64,000 nucleotides of DNA. Origin: Microbacterium sp. 1.5R. GTDB taxonomy: Bacteria; Actinomycetota; Actinomycetes; Actinomycetales; Microbacteriaceae. The notes beneath the pieces are model-generated. The model searched no databases and was not told the origin of the DNA. It was given only the letters and a program-made list of their open reading frames with translations. The translations under genes were made by a program, and so were the position numbers. The stretch covers positions 2,108,001-2,172,000 of the forward strand of contig NZ_CP018151.1 of the NCBI RefSeq assembly GCF_001889265.1, in the 5' to 3' direction. Shown here one piece after another: positions 28,759-38,388 of the stretch (positions are counted from its first letter, which is position 1; each line of letters begins with the position of its first letter).

Positions 28759-31353
28759 ATGTCCGCTATTCCCGACAAGCCCGCACTCGAAGGTCTCGAA
28801 GCGAAGTGGGGTGAGACCTGGTCCGAGCGGGGCACGTACCTGTTCGACCGCATCCGCGCCGCGGAGTCCGGCCGCGAGGGCGTCTACTCGATCGACACTC
28901 CCCCGCCGACCGCATCCGGAAGCCTGCATATCGGGCACGTCTTCTCGTACACGCACACCGACGTCAAGGCGCGCTTCGAGCGCATGCGCGGCAAGAACGT
29001 GTTCTACCCGATGGGGTGGGACGACAACGGACTGCCCACCGAGCGCCGCGTGCAGAACTACTACGGCGTGCGGTGCGACCCGACGCTCCCCTACCAGAGC
29101 GACTTCACCCCGCCGTTCGAAGGCGGCGACAACAAGTCCAGCCGCGCTGCCGACCAGGTGCCCATCAGCCGCCGCAACTTCATCGAGCTCTGCGAACGTC
29201 TGACGATCGAGGACGAGAAGCAGTTCGAGGCGCTGTTCCGCCAGCTCGGCCTCTCGGTCGACTGGACGCAGACCTACCGCACCATCTCCGACGACACGAT
29301 CCGTCAGAGCCAGCTCGCATTCCTGCGCAACCTCGAGCGCGGCGAGGCCTATCAGTCGCTCGCTCCGACGCTGTGGGACATCGACTTCCGCTCGGCGATC
29401 GCCCAGGCCGAACTCGAGGATCGCGACCAGCAGGCCGCGTACCACACCATCGACTTCCCGTTCGCCGACGGATCCGGCTCGATCACGATCGAGACCACCC
29501 GCCCCGAGCTGCTTCCCGCGTGCATCGCGATCGTGACCCACCCCGAGGGCCCGCACAAGCACCTGATCGGCACGAAGGTGCGCACGCCCTTCTTCGGCGC
29601 CGAGATCGAGATCCACGGCCACCACCTCGCACAGCCCGACAAGGGCACCGGCGCCGCGATGGTCTGCACCTTCGGCGATGTGACCGACATCATCTGGTGG
29701 CGCGAGCTGCGCACGGCGGCGGGCGACCACCTCCCGAACATGACCACGATCGGCCTCGACGGACGTTTCCTCCCGACGGCGCCGTCGATCGTCGCCGACG
29801 CCGACGCGATCGACTGGTACACCGCCGAGCTCGCGGGCAAGACGGTGTTCTCCGCGCGCAAGGCCATCGTCGAGAAGCTGCAGGAGACCGGAGACATGAC
29901 GGCCGTCGGCAAGCCGTTCAACCACGCCGTGAAGTTCTTCGAGAAGGGTGACCGCCCTCTCGAGATCGTCTCGACCCGCCAGTGGTACATCCGCAACGGC
30001 GCACGCGACGCGAACCTGCGCGACGAGCTGCTCGAGCGCGGCACGCAGCTGGCGTGGCACCCGGACTTCATGCGGGTTCGCTACGAGAACTGGGTCGGAG
30101 GTCTGACCGGAGACTGGCTCGTGTCGCGTCAGCGCTTCTTCGGCGTGCCGATCCCGCTCTGGTACGGCCTCGACGAGAACGGCGAGCGCGACTACGCCCG
30201 CGTGATCGCTCCCGATCACGCCAGTCTCCCCATCGACCCGACGACCGACGTGCCGGAGGGATACACCGAGGATCAGCGCGGCGTGGCCGGTGGTTTCGAG
30301 GCCGAGGCCGACATCCTCGACACCTGGGCCACCTCGTCGCTCACTCCGCAGCTCGCCGGTGGATGGCAGCGCGACGAGGAGCTGTGGCAGCTCACGGCAC
30401 CGTTCGACCTGCGCCCGCAGGGACAGGACATCATCCGCACCTGGCTCTTCTCGACCATGTTGCGCTCGACCCTCGAAGACGGGCGCTCGCCGTGGCGCAA
30501 CGCCGCGATCTCGGGCTTCATCGTCGACCCCGACCGCAAGAAGATGTCGAAGTCGAAGGGCAACGTCGTCACGCCGGCGGACATCCTCGAGACCCACGGA
30601 TCGGATGCCGTGCGCTACTGGGCCGCCTCCAGCCGCCTGGGAATGGATGCCGCCTTCGACCCGCAGAACCCGACGCAGGTCAAGATCGGCCGCCGACTGT
30701 CGATCAAGGTGCTCAACGCGGCGAAGTTCGTGCTGTCGTTCCCGGTGCCCGAAGGCGCCCAGGTGACGCACGCCCTCGACGCCTCGATGCTGACAGGCCT
30801 CGACGCCGTGATCGCCGAGGCGACCAAGGCGTTCGAGAACTACGACCAGGCCAAGGCGCTGGAGGTCACCGAGGCGTTCTTCTGGACGTTCTGCGACGAC
30901 TACCTCGAGCTCGTCAAGGAGCGCGCCTACAACCAGAACGACGTGGGCCAGGCCTCCGCGGCACTCGCACTGCGCCTGGCGCTGTCCACGCTGCTGCGCC
31001 TTCTCGCGCCGATCCTCTCGTTCGCGACCGAAGAGGTGTGGTCGTGGTTCGAAGAAGGCTCGGTCCACACCGCCGCGTGGCCGGAACCTCTCGGCATCGA
31101 CGGTGACACGGCGGTGCTGTCGGCCGCGAGTGAGGCACTGATCGGCATCCGCCGCGCCAAGACCGAGGCGAAGGCATCGCAGAAGACTCCGGTATCTCGT
31201 GCCGCGATCGCGGCGCCCGCCGCCAAGCTCGACGCACTCCGCGCCGCAGCCGAAGATCTCAAGGCCGTCGGCCGCATCGCCGACCTCGAGTTCACCGAGG
31301 CCGACGAGTTCGCGGTCACCGCGATCGAGCTCGCTCCGGTCGAGGGGGCATGA
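28759..31353 (+). CDS. valS: Valyl-tRNA synthetase
   Basis: 864 residues. It charges tRNA-Val. Class I motifs are HIGH (SGSLHIGHVFSYTHTD, near residue 56) and KMSKSKGN near residue 595. The start is set by GAGGAG seven bases before the ATG; the frame upstream is not family-like. TAGACT at 28686-28691 may be the -10 box. There is no T-box, unlike ileS. The binding-protein gene runs the other way, and a small gene overlaps the stop. Confidence 0.97.
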   Translation: MSAIPDKPALEGLEAKWGETWSERGTYLFDRIRAAESGREGVYSIDTPPPTASGSLHIGHVFSYTHTDVKARFERMRGKNVFYPMGWDDNGLPTERRVQNYYGVRCDPTLPYQSDFTPPFEGGDNKSSRAADQVPISRRNFIELCERLTIEDEKQFEALFRQLGLSVDWTQTYRTISDDTIRQSQLAFLRNLERGEAYQSLAPTLWDIDFRSAIAQAELEDRDQQAAYHTIDFPFADGSGSITIETTRPELLPACIAIVTHPEGPHKHLIGTKVRTPFFGAEIEIHGHHLAQPDKGTGAAMVCTFGDVTDIIWWRELRTAAGDHLPNMTTIGLDGRFLPTAPSIVADADAIDWYTAELAGKTVFSARKAIVEKLQETGDMTAVGKPFNHAVKFFEKGDRPLEIVSTRQWYIRNGARDANLRDELLERGTQLAWHPDFMRVRYENWVGGLTGDWLVSRQRFFGVPIPLWYGLDENGERDYARVIAPDHASLPIDPTTDVPEGYTEDQRGVAGGFEAEADILDTWATSSLTPQLAGGWQRDEELWQLTAPFDLRPQGQDIIRTWLFSTMLRSTLEDGRSPWRNAAISGFIVDPDRKKMSKSKGNVVTPADILETHGSDAVRYWAASSRLGMDAAFDPQNPTQVKIGRRLSIKVLNAAKFVLSFPVPEGAQVTHALDASMLTGLDAVIAEATKAFENYDQAKALEVTEAFFWTFCDDYLELVKERAYNQNDVGQASAALALRLALSTLLRLLAPILSFATEEVWSWFEEGSVHTAAWPEPLGIDGDTAVLSAASEALIGIRRAKTEAKASQKTPVSRAAIAAPAAKLDALRAAAEDLKAVGRIADLEFTEADEFAVTAIELAPVEGA

Positions 31354-31568
31354 TGCAGCTGGGTACGCGGTGGGCCACCGGCTCGGAGCCGCCGGCATCC
31401 GTTCCCGCCGCGCTCCGGCCGGCGATCGCCGAGGTCGAATCCCGCGGCCTCACCGGACACTGGACGCTCACATGGCTCGAGGGCCGTGCGATCGCCGAGC
31501 TCGATGCGGGCTGGGAGGTCGTGCAGACCGGGGCCGGCGACGTGATCGCCCGCCCCTTCGAGGACTGA
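31350..31568 (+). CDS. Small conserved protein translationally coupled to valS
   Basis: 71-72 residues, soluble, containing RWATGSEPPASVPAALRPAI and WTLTWLEGRAIAELDAGW. No known domain. The ATG at 31350 overlaps the valS stop (ATGA); a second ATG at 31353 sits better relative to GAGGG upstream. A good terminator follows, so valS and this gene form a two-gene unit. Function unknown. Confidence 0.65.
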   Translation: MMQLGTRWATGSEPPASVPAALRPAIAEVESRGLTGHWTLTWLEGRAIAELDAGWEVVQTGAGDVIARPFED

Positions 31569-31583
31569 CGAACTCTGATCAGA

Positions 31584-31617
31584 AAGCCCCCTGTCCGGAA
31601 CTCCAGACAGGGGGCTT
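31584..31617 (+). terminator. Terminator of the valS unit
   Basis: A 12-bp stem (AAGCCCCCTGTC) with a 10-base loop, lying between convergent genes and likely usable in both directions. Confidence 0.85.
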
Positions 31618-31634
31618 CGCTGCGTGTGGCGATG

Positions 31635-31853
31635 TCATCGACGCGGCAGGCCGAGCTGCGCGAGCATGTGGTCGACGGCGTGGGGATCCTGGCGTCTGGT
31701 CTGCTGCTCGCGCAGGAGATCCAGCGCGAGCGTCCGCTTCTCGGCCCGACGTTCGATGCGACGTTCCACGAAGGCCGTGAGCAGCCCGGCGAGGCCGAGC
31801 AGCCTGCGCTCAGTGCGCGTCGGGGCGACGAGTCGGATGGTCGCGCTGGTCAT
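31635..31853 (-). CDS. Small basic protein downstream of the ArsR-like regulator
   Basis: 72 residues with a mildly hydrophobic stretch RLLGLAGLLTAFVERRIERR and an Arg-rich second half. It starts by an ATGA overlap with the end of the regulator gene, so it is probably a coupled partner. No domain recognised. It may be cytoplasmic or loosely bound to the membrane. Confidence 0.55.
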   Translation of the reverse strand: MTSATIRLVAPTRTERRLLGLAGLLTAFVERRIERRAEKRTLALDLLREQQTRRQDPHAVDHMLAQLGLPRR

Positions 31854-32473
31854 GATTCCTCCGTCTTCGAGTCGGCGGCATCCGCGAGCACAGCACCGGA
31901 GGCCGGCAGGTCGAAGAGCTCGGTGCGCAGCGACACCCGGCGCACATCCGGCCCGGTCTGGCCGCGGAATCGCTCGACCGCGCTGTCGACCACCGCCATG
32001 AGCTCATCCTTGAGACCCGCCATCTGCGAGGGGGTCATCTCGAGCAGAGTCGTGGCGATCAACCCGGTGTCCTTCCAGCCCTCGGGCACGTCCGTGTCCG
32101 GCCGATTCACGTAGGACATCAGGGTCTCGTGGCGAAGTCGGAAGAACTCGGACGAGACGATCTGCGCCGCGGCTCGATTCGCCGGTGACATGCTCTGACT
32201 GGGACCGGGGATGTCGATGCGTCCTTCGGGAAGCTCCCACCAGCGCTCTCGGGCCGTGCCGCGGCCCTCGACCTCGTGGATGAGGTCGTGCGCCGAGAGC
32301 GTTCGCAGGTGATAGCTGGTCGACCCGGATGTCTCACCCAGCATCGAGGCGAGCGAACTCGCCGTCTGCGGCCCGTGAGTGCTGAGCAGGTCGAAGATCC
32401 TCACACGCAGCGGGTGAGCGAGGGCTTTGAGCGCCCCCGCGTCGAGGCGTCGCAACTGCAGTTCGTCTTCCAT
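31850..32473 (-). CDS. ArsR/HTH_20-type winged-helix transcriptional regulator
   Basis: 207 residues. The N-terminal winged helix is plain: LKALAHPLRVRIFDLLSTHG, then SSLASMLGETSGSTSYHLRTL as the recognition region. The C-terminal part, about 120 residues, resembles the helical dimerisation/effector part of larger PadR/ArsR-like proteins. The ATG at 32473 is preceded at seven bases by TATCGT and lies next to an array of TTGCAAAG words, so it probably represses itself from a leaderless promoter. A divergent M3 peptidase gene may share the control. Confidence 0.82.
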   Translation of the reverse strand: MEDELQLRRLDAGALKALAHPLRVRIFDLLSTHGPQTASSLASMLGETSGSTSYHLRTLSAHDLIHEVEGRGTARERWWELPEGRIDIPGPSQSMSPANRAAAQIVSSEFFRLRHETLMSYVNRPDTDVPEGWKDTGLIATTLLEMTPSQMAGLKDELMAVVDSAVERFRGQTGPDVRRVSLRTELFDLPASGAVLADAADSKTEES

Positions 32474-32480
32474 ACCGTCG

Positions 32481-32536
32481 ACGATACTCTTGCAAAGACT
32501 TCTTTGCAAGCTAATCTTTGCAAATGAAACTTTGCA
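32481..32536 (-). promoter_or_regulatory. Autoregulated promoter with four TTGCAAAG half-sites
   Basis: TTGCAA (32504-32509) and TATCGT (32481-32486) are spaced 17 bases apart on the minus strand and fit -35 and -10 boxes. They are embedded in an operator: TTGCAAAG-ACTT-CTTTGCAA (32490-32509) is a perfect inverted repeat, and CTTTGCA recurs at 32516 and 32530, each 14 bases after the last. Confidence 0.7.
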
Positions 32537-32629
32537 CGTGTTCTACGGCACACGGCCAGAGCCCGTGTCGTCACGGACGCCGCCACCGGGAAGCGAGTCC
32601 CTGTAGCGGGTGATGGCTAGGCTCAGAGG

Positions 32630-34681
32630 ATGACCGACGTCGCGAATCCCCTGCTTCAGCCGTCCACGCTCCCCTACGGTCTTCCCGACTTCGCTGCCAT
32701 CAGGCCCGAGCACTACCTGCCGGCATTCCAGGCCGCGTTCGACGAGCACCTCCGAGAGATCACCCGGATCACGATGGTGCGCTCGATGCCCACCTTCGAG
32801 AACACGATCGAGGCGCTGGAGCGCTCAGGAGAGCTGCTCGACCGCGTCGCGCACGCGTTCTACACCGTGACCTCGGCCGATGCGACGCCGGAGATCCAGG
32901 AGATCGACGAACAGCTCGCTCCGCTCATGGCGGCCCATCAGGATGCCATCACTCTCGACGCTGCGCTGTACTGGCGCGTGCAGCAGGTGCACTCGCACCT
33001 CGACGATGTCGAGCTCGATGATGAGCAGCGGTACCTCGTCGAACGGCACCACCGCGAGATGACCCACGCGGGCGCGGCCCTCGGCGACGAGGCGAAGAGC
33101 AGACTCACCGCCCTGAACCAGCAGCTGTCGACGCTGAACAACACCTTCGAGCGCAACCTCCTCAACGACACGAACGACCTCGCGGTGGTGTTCGACTCGC
33201 CCGAGGAGCTCGCGGGCCTCAGCAGCGGTGAGCTCTCCGCAGCGGCTCGCTCGGCGGCGGATCGCGGCCTCGACGGACGCTTCGTCATCTCCCTCCCGCT
33301 GTTCACCGGGCATCCGCACCTGGCGCAGCTCCGCGATCGCGAGTCGCGTCGCCGCATCCTGGCGGCCTCGCAGTCGCGCGCGTCGCGTAACAACGGGAAC
33401 GACAATCGTCCCGTGCTCGCCGAGATCGTGCGCCTCCGCGCCGAGCGCGCGGCACTGCTCGGCTATGCCTCGCACGCCGCGTACGTGACGGCAGACGAGA
33501 CGGCCGGCACGCCGGACGCGGTCGAGCGGATGCTGCGCGATCTCGCGGCGCCATCTGCACGCAACGCACGAGCCGAGAAGGAAGCCCTGCAGGCGATCGT
33601 CGACGAGACCGAGGCGACGCCCTTCGCGGTCGAGGCGCACGACTGGGCTTTCTACACGGAGAAGGTGCGGACCGCCCGATACGCGATCGACACGAGCGCG
33701 CTCCGTCCGTGGTTCGAGGCCGAGCGGGTCCTGAAGGACGGCGTGTTCTTCGCTGCGACGAAGCTCTACGGGGTGACGTTCGCAGAGCGCCGGGACCTCC
33801 GGGCCTACCACCCGGGTGCGCGTGTATTCGAGGTGAGGGACGCGGACGGGAGCGCGGTCGGACTGTACGTGCTCGATCTCTATACCCGCGACTCGAAGCG
33901 CGGTGGCGCCTGGATGAATCCGATCGTGAGCCAGTCGCGCCTGCGCGGGACGCTGCCCGTGGTGGTCAACAACCTCAACGTGGCGCTCCCCGGAGAGGGA
34001 GAGCCCACGCTGCTCACCCTCGACGAGGTCACGACGCTCTTCCACGAGTTCGGCCACGCTCTGCACGGCCTTTTCGCCGTCGTCACCTACCCGCACTTCG
34101 CCGGAACGAACGTCTTCCGCGACTTCGTGGAGTTCCCGAGTCAGGTGAACGAGATGTGGATCCTGTGGCCCGAGGTCCTCGACAACTATGCCCGGCATCA
34201 TGAGACGGGAGAGCCGCTCGACCCCGCGATCGTCGAACGACTGCGCGCGACGGAGACGTTCAACCAGGGCCACGACACGAGCGAATACCTCGCAGCCGCC
34301 TGGCTTGACCAGGCATGGCATCGCGTGAGCACGCAGACGGAGATCCTCGACGTGGCCGACTTCGAGGCCGCCGCCCTCGCCGACATCGGACTCGACGATC
34401 CTGCCGTGCCGACCCGCTACTCGTCGACCTATTTCGCACACGTCTTCTCGGGCGGATACAGCGCCGGCTACTACTCCTACATCTGGAGTGAGGTTCTCGA
34501 CGCGGACACCGTCGAGTGGTTCCGCGAGAACGGCGGACTCACCCGCGAGAACGGCGACCGGTTCCGCTTCCGTCTCCTCGGCGTCGGAGGGTCCAAGGAT
34601 CCGCTCGACGCCTACCGCGATTTCCGCGGGCGCGATGCAGAGATCGCACCGCTCCTGAAGCGGCGCGGACTCGAGGCGTGA
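32630..34681 (+). CDS. dcp: M3 family metallopeptidase (peptidyl-dipeptidase Dcp type)
   Basis: 683 residues, the usual length for Dcp/oligopeptidase A. The zinc site HEFGH is near residue 472 in TLFHEFGHALHGLF, with the third ligand glutamate about 25 residues later in FVEFPSQVNE. There is no signal peptide, so it is a cytosolic peptide-degrading enzyme. TAGGCT lies six bases before the ATG (32618-32623), suggesting a leaderless mRNA. The start lies 94 bases from the operator array of the divergent regulator. Confidence 0.93.
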   Translation: MTDVANPLLQPSTLPYGLPDFAAIRPEHYLPAFQAAFDEHLREITRITMVRSMPTFENTIEALERSGELLDRVAHAFYTVTSADATPEIQEIDEQLAPLMAAHQDAITLDAALYWRVQQVHSHLDDVELDDEQRYLVERHHREMTHAGAALGDEAKSRLTALNQQLSTLNNTFERNLLNDTNDLAVVFDSPEELAGLSSGELSAAARSAADRGLDGRFVISLPLFTGHPHLAQLRDRESRRRILAASQSRASRNNGNDNRPVLAEIVRLRAERAALLGYASHAAYVTADETAGTPDAVERMLRDLAAPSARNARAEKEALQAIVDETEATPFAVEAHDWAFYTEKVRTARYAIDTSALRPWFEAERVLKDGVFFAATKLYGVTFAERRDLRAYHPGARVFEVRDADGSAVGLYVLDLYTRDSKRGGAWMNPIVSQSRLRGTLPVVVNNLNVALPGEGEPTLLTLDEVTTLFHEFGHALHGLFAVVTYPHFAGTNVFRDFVEFPSQVNEMWILWPEVLDNYARHHETGEPLDPAIVERLRATETFNQGHDTSEYLAAAWLDQAWHRVSTQTEILDVADFEAAALADIGLDDPAVPTRYSSTYFAHVFSGGYSAGYYSYIWSEVLDADTVEWFRENGGLTRENGDRFRFRLLGVGGSKDPLDAYRDFRGRDAEIAPLLKRRGLEA

Positions 34682-34703
34682 TCAGGTCGCACGCCACGTG
34701 ACC

Positions 34704-35240
34704 TCAGCGGTCGAGCAGCTCCATCGCCTTGTACCAGGTGAGCTGGTGGTAGCTCTGCGCGAGGTGATCGCCGAGGCCATCGAGAGACACGACGTGCACG
34801 GCGATCGCCTCGCTCTCATCGAGCGACTGCTCGGTGACTCGCACGCAGCCCCGCGCGAGGAAGTGATGCACCCGGTTGGTGTGGCTGCCGAAGTTGGCCC
34901 AGGTGGGACCGAGGTCGATCATCTCGTCGGGCTCGTACCCGGTCTCCTCGCGCAGCTCGCGGATGGCGGCCGCTTCCGGTGACTCGCCGGCCTCCAGACC
35001 GCCACCGATCGTCCCGACCGCGACGATTCCTGCACCATGGCGATACTCGTCGACGACGATCGCGTGGCCATCCCGATCGACGGCGAGCACCGAGATCCAG
35101 TCGCCGTATTCGAGCACGTAGTACGGAGCGATCGAGTGTCCTCGCTCGTCGACGCAGTCATCCGCGCGCACGCGGATCCAGCGGTCTGCATGCACCAGCT
35201 TGCTGTCGACCACCCGCCAGGGCGAGGGAGCGGAACTCAC
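34704..35240 (-). CDS. NUDIX hydrolase (ADP-ribose pyrophosphatase-like)
   Basis: 178 residues. The Nudix box GX5EX7REUXEEXGU is intact from GGGLEAGES through [12 protein letters not shown], near residues 78-99. The region around [18 protein letters not shown] is like ADP-ribose pyrophosphatases, so a nucleoside diphosphate-sugar substrate is likely. The ATG overlaps the clpX stop (ATGA). The convergent peptidase gene ends 22 bases away, with only a weak hairpin between. Confidence 0.87.
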   Translation of the reverse strand: MSSAPSPWRVVDSKLVHADRWIRVRADDCVDERGHSIAPYYVLEYGDWISVLAVDRDGHAIVVDEYRHGAGIVAVGTIGGGLEAGESPEAAAIRELREETGYEPDEMIDLGPTWANFGSHTNRVHHFLARGCVRVTEQSLDESEAIAVHVVSLDGLGDHLAQSYHQLTWYKAMELLDR

Positions 35241-36505
35241 GCGCTCTTGCGCTTGCGCTCCATCACGATCGTCGGCGGAGCGCCCTCGTCGACGGCCGCC
35301 TGGGTGACGATGACCTTGGCGACGTCTTCGGCCGAGGGGATCTCGAACATGATCGGACCGAGCACGTCTTCGAGGATGGCCCGCAGTCCGCGAGCGCCGG
35401 TCTTGCGCTCGACGGCGAGGTCGGCGATCGAACGGAGCGCGCCCTCTTCGAATTCGAGCTGAACGCCGTCGAGTTCGAACATGCGCTGGTACTGCTTGAC
35501 GAGTGCGTTGCGCGGACCCGTGAGGATGTCGATGAGCGCATCCTGGTCGAGCGGAGACACCGATGTCACGACCGGAAGACGACCGATGAACTCGGGGATC
35601 AGACCGAACTTGTGCAGGTCCTCCGGAAGCACCTCGCTGAACAGGTCGAGGTCCTTGCCCTTGTCGTGCAGCGGAGCACCGAAGCCGATTCCGTGCTTGC
35701 CGACGCGTGCCGACACGATGTCCTCGAGGCCCGCGAACGCGCCCGCGACGATGAACAGCACGTTGGACGTGTCGATCTGGAGGAACTCCTGGTGCGGGTG
35801 CTTGCGCCCACCCTGCGGGGGCACCGATGCGACCGTTCCCTCGATGATCTTCAGCAGGGCCTGCTGGACGCCCTCACCTGAGACATCGCGGGTGATCGAG
35901 GGGTTCTCCGCCTTGCGGGCGATCTTGTCGACCTCGTCGATGTAGATGATGCCCTGCTCTGCGCGCTTGACGTCGTAGTCCGCCGCCTGGATGAGCTTGA
36001 GCAGGATGTTCTCGACATCCTCGCCGACGTAGCCGGCCTCGGTGAGCGCCGTGGCGTCCGCGACAGCGAACGGCACGTTGAGCTTCTTCGCGAGGGTCTG
36101 GGCGAGGTAGGTCTTGCCGCATCCGGTCGGCCCGATGAGCAGGATGTTGCTCTTCGCGATCTCGACGCTCTCGGCCTTCTGCTCGGCCGTCTGGAGGGTG
36201 CCGTGCGCGCGGATCCGCTTGTAGTGGTTGTACACCGCGACGGCCAGCGCCTTCTTGGCTGGCTCCTGTCCGACGACGTACTCCTCGAGGAAAGAGAAGA
36301 TCTCGCGCGGCTTGGGGAGTTCGAAGTCCGCCGTGCCGTCGGCGGAGGACTCGGCCATCCGCTCCTCGATGATCTCGTTGCACAGCTCGACGCACTCGTC
36401 GCAGATGTACACACCGGGTCCTGCGATGAGCTGCTGCACCTGCTTCTGGCTCTTTCCGCAGAACGAGCACTTGAACAGGTCAGCGCTTTCGCCGATACGG
36501 GCCAT
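35237..36505 (-). CDS. clpX: ATP-dependent Clp protease ATP-binding subunit ClpX
   Basis: 422 residues. The N-terminal zinc-binding domain has CSFCGKS and CDECVELC near residues 12-40. Then the AAA+ core with Walker [13 protein letters not shown] near residue 120, Walker [12 protein letters not shown] and the sensor region up to [12 protein letters not shown]. It unfolds substrates for ClpP. The ATG has an ideal AGGAGG six bases upstream, and TAGGCT (36544-36549, minus strand) may be the -10 box. Here it is 11.7 kb from clpP1P2, whereas the genes usually lie together. Confidence 0.97.
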   Translation of the reverse strand: MARIGESADLFKCSFCGKSQKQVQQLIAGPGVYICDECVELCNEIIEERMAESSADGTADFELPKPREIFSFLEEYVVGQEPAKKALAVAVYNHYKRIRAHGTLQTAEQKAESVEIAKSNILLIGPTGCGKTYLAQTLAKKLNVPFAVADATALTEAGYVGEDVENILLKLIQAADYDVKRAEQGIIYIDEVDKIARKAENPSITRDVSGEGVQQALLKIIEGTVASVPPQGGRKHPHQEFLQIDTSNVLFIVAGAFAGLEDIVSARVGKHGIGFGAPLHDKGKDLDLFSEVLPEDLHKFGLIPEFIGRLPVVTSVSPLDQDALIDILTGPRNALVKQYQRMFELDGVQLEFEEGALRSIADLAVERKTGARGLRAILEDVLGPIMFEIPSAEDVAKVIVTQAAVDEGAPPTIVMERKRKSA

Positions 36506-36660
36506 GCGCGTCCTCCTAGGGGGGATCCTGAGATCGTCTACTGAGCCTAACCGCTGCATCCGACACCGGGACGCATTGGCGCGGCGTCGTACATCTCGAG
36601 TCCGTATCGCCCGTCCGCGTCTGCTCCGCCCAGACTCCGCGCAGAGCATCGGAGGGCACG

Positions 36661-37704
36661 TTATCTGCGCCAGGCGAAATAGCCCGTCACCGAAGGCGAA
36701 GGTATATCAGTGCGACCCTGTGCGATGTAGTGCGTCTCGACGGCAAGGACCTGGCCACTGTCCGTGGCGACGAGCAGGTACTCCTCGTACGAGGGGTCCT
36801 CTTCGTGTGCAGCCGAGAACGCGATCGCATCACGGCCCAGTCGGTCAGTCACGGCCCCGACGACTTTGAGATTCTCCTCATGCGCGAAGTACTCGAGCAC
36901 CGTGGCTTCCTCTGCCGACGAGAGCTGACGCTGCCGCATGAGATCCGCGACCGAGTTGATGATCAGGGCAGCATCCGGAAGCTCGGTGGTCTCATACGCC
37001 TTGGCGAAGTATGCGGGGATCTGGTCGCTCTCTGATGGCAGTGGTTCTGTGAACCGCAGTTCCGGGCTGCCCGCTGGCCACTCTTCCTCGGACATGAGCT
37101 CACCGACAGCAGGGACGCCCTCGGTCACCGGTTGGCCGTCGGCGTCGACGGACGGACCTGCCTTGACGACCTGGTGCACTGCGCCGTCGGGCTGAACGGT
37201 GATGTCGTAATCCAGGTTCACCACATTCGCGCTCTGGCGCTCGCCGTCTGACATCACGACGAGCGACCACGCCAGAGCCGAGATCTTCGTGACCTCGGGG
37301 TCGGGTGTCGAACTCTCGGCACCGAGCATCACCTTCTGACTCAGGTCCATGAGCAGTTCCTCGCGCGGCTGGGGAACCGGAGATACATCGAGCAGAGGCG
37401 GAGTCGCTGCATATGTCGGAGCAGTCGGAAAGAACAGCGTCAGCCCGAGGGCGACGACAGCCCCGGCCGCGGCAGTGGCGGCCAACAGCGACATCAGCCT
37501 GCCGCTCACTGGTCGCGCCGTACGTCTAGCTGGCCTGGCGTGTCTGGCGTGCCTGGCGCGTCTAGTCCGGCGGAGATCCTGGGCGGTGAGCTGTCCTGCG
37601 GAAAGCAGCTCAGCCAGCTCTTTCTCCGCCCGAGCAGTGAGCGGCAGAGTTCGATGCCCGCTCTCGGGGCGCGCTGCACGAATTCTTCGTTCAAACTCGT
37701 CCAT
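36661..37704 (-). CDS. CU044_5270-like membrane-anchored protein, candidate anti-sigma partner
   Basis: 347 residues. The N-terminal part ([18 protein letters not shown]) is cytoplasmic, then an Arg/His-rich linker, one membrane segment ([20 protein letters not shown], near residue 75) and a long external domain with [19 protein letters not shown] and [18 protein letters not shown]. Proteins of this layout are regularly encoded right after an ECF-like sigma factor and are thought to hold it at the membrane. It starts inside the last 14 bases of the sigma gene. The linker coincides with a 9-bp triplicated CTGGCGTGT repeat (37535-37561). Confidence 0.75.
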   Translation of the reverse strand: MDEFERRIRAARPESGHRTLPLTARAEKELAELLSAGQLTAQDLRRTRRARHARHARPARRTARPVSGRLMSLLAATAAAGAVVALGLTLFFPTAPTYAATPPLLDVSPVPQPREELLMDLSQKVMLGAESSTPDPEVTKISALAWSLVVMSDGERQSANVVNLDYDITVQPDGAVHQVVKAGPSVDADGQPVTEGVPAVGELMSEEEWPAGSPELRFTEPLPSESDQIPAYFAKAYETTELPDAALIINSVADLMRQRQLSSAEEATVLEYFAHEENLKVVGAVTDRLGRDAIAFSAAHEEDPSYEEYLLVATDSGQVLAVETHYIAQGRTDIPSPSVTGYFAWRR

Positions 37705-38206
37705 CGCTGATCGCCTCCTCGTCATGAATGTCTTGTTCGCGTGGAAGCAGATGTCTGAATCGCTCGCGAGCACGCATCAGACGAATCCGCACTGCGATCG
37801 CACTGATGCCGAGAATCGCTGCGATCTCGACTCGCGAGAGTTCCTCCCAATAGGCCATGTACAAGAGCTCGCGGTCGGCCTCCGGCAACCTGCGAAGAGC
37901 TCGTCGCACCTCGATGGCGTCGTCCGCCGCTGACCCGAAACTGTCATCCACGGTGAGGATCGGACCGGCGTCGGAGACGAAAGAGCCGAGGCGTCCTTGA
38001 CGCCGGTACTCGTTGCCGATCACGTTGCGAAGAGTCGTATACAACCACGGCAGGGTTATCGCTGCGCCATCGTCATGCCGAGCCCAAGCGACGCGGAACA
38101 CCTCGGCCGTCACGTCTTCGGCGTCGGCAGTCCCGCCGAGACGCTGCTGAGCCACGGTCAAGATCAACCGATAGTGCTTCCGATAGAAATCCGGGAACTG
38201 ATCCAA
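37691..38206 (-). CDS. RNA polymerase sigma factor, sigma-70 family (ECF-like)
   Basis: About 171 residues with region 2 (YRKHYRLILTVAQQRLGG and DAEDVTAEVFRVAWAR) and region 4 (LRRLPEADRELLYMAYW, then VEIAAILGISAIAVRIRLMRARERFR). I propose the TTG at 38206 because GGAAGGGGG lies seven bases before it; a GTG at 38254 would add 16 residues. The gene overlaps its probable membrane partner by 14 bases. It is divergent from the I36-like operon, which is its most likely target. Confidence 0.87.
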   Translation of the reverse strand: MDQFPDFYRKHYRLILTVAQQRLGGTADAEDVTAEVFRVAWARHDDGAAITLPWLYTTLRNVIGNEYRRQGRLGSFVSDAGPILTVDDSFGSAADDAIEVRRALRRLPEADRELLYMAYWEELSRVEIAAILGISAIAVRIRLMRARERFRHLLPREQDIHDEEAISDGRV

Positions 38207-38307
38207 CCGCGTGCCCCCTTCCGCAGCTCTCCTGAACCATCTATTTCCGCACACGGCCGATGTGTTTCACATTCTGTTACGGATCTTCGGGCGGGTGGAA
38301 TATATCC

Positions 38308-38341
38308 GTTTCTTGGAAACGAACGCCATCACTTCGGAAAC
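38308..38341. promoter_or_regulatory. Candidate control region between the sigma factor and the I36-like operon
   Basis: GTTTC-TTG-GAAAC (38308-38320) is a 13-base inverted repeat, and GGAAAC recurs 21 bases later (38336-38341), two helical turns away. GGAAAC resembles the -35 element of ECF-type promoters (GGAAC). The matching -10 element is not clear, so this is a lead only. Confidence 0.4.
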
Positions 38342-38388
38342 AACCCATGTAGCGGGGAACTCCGCGTTCTGGTTCGGAAGGAATGACA

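Noticed and set aside
28711..31398. An 895-codon open frame on the minus strand opposite valS
   Set aside because: Same reason: valS is unmistakable on the plus strand and the antisense product shows no domain.
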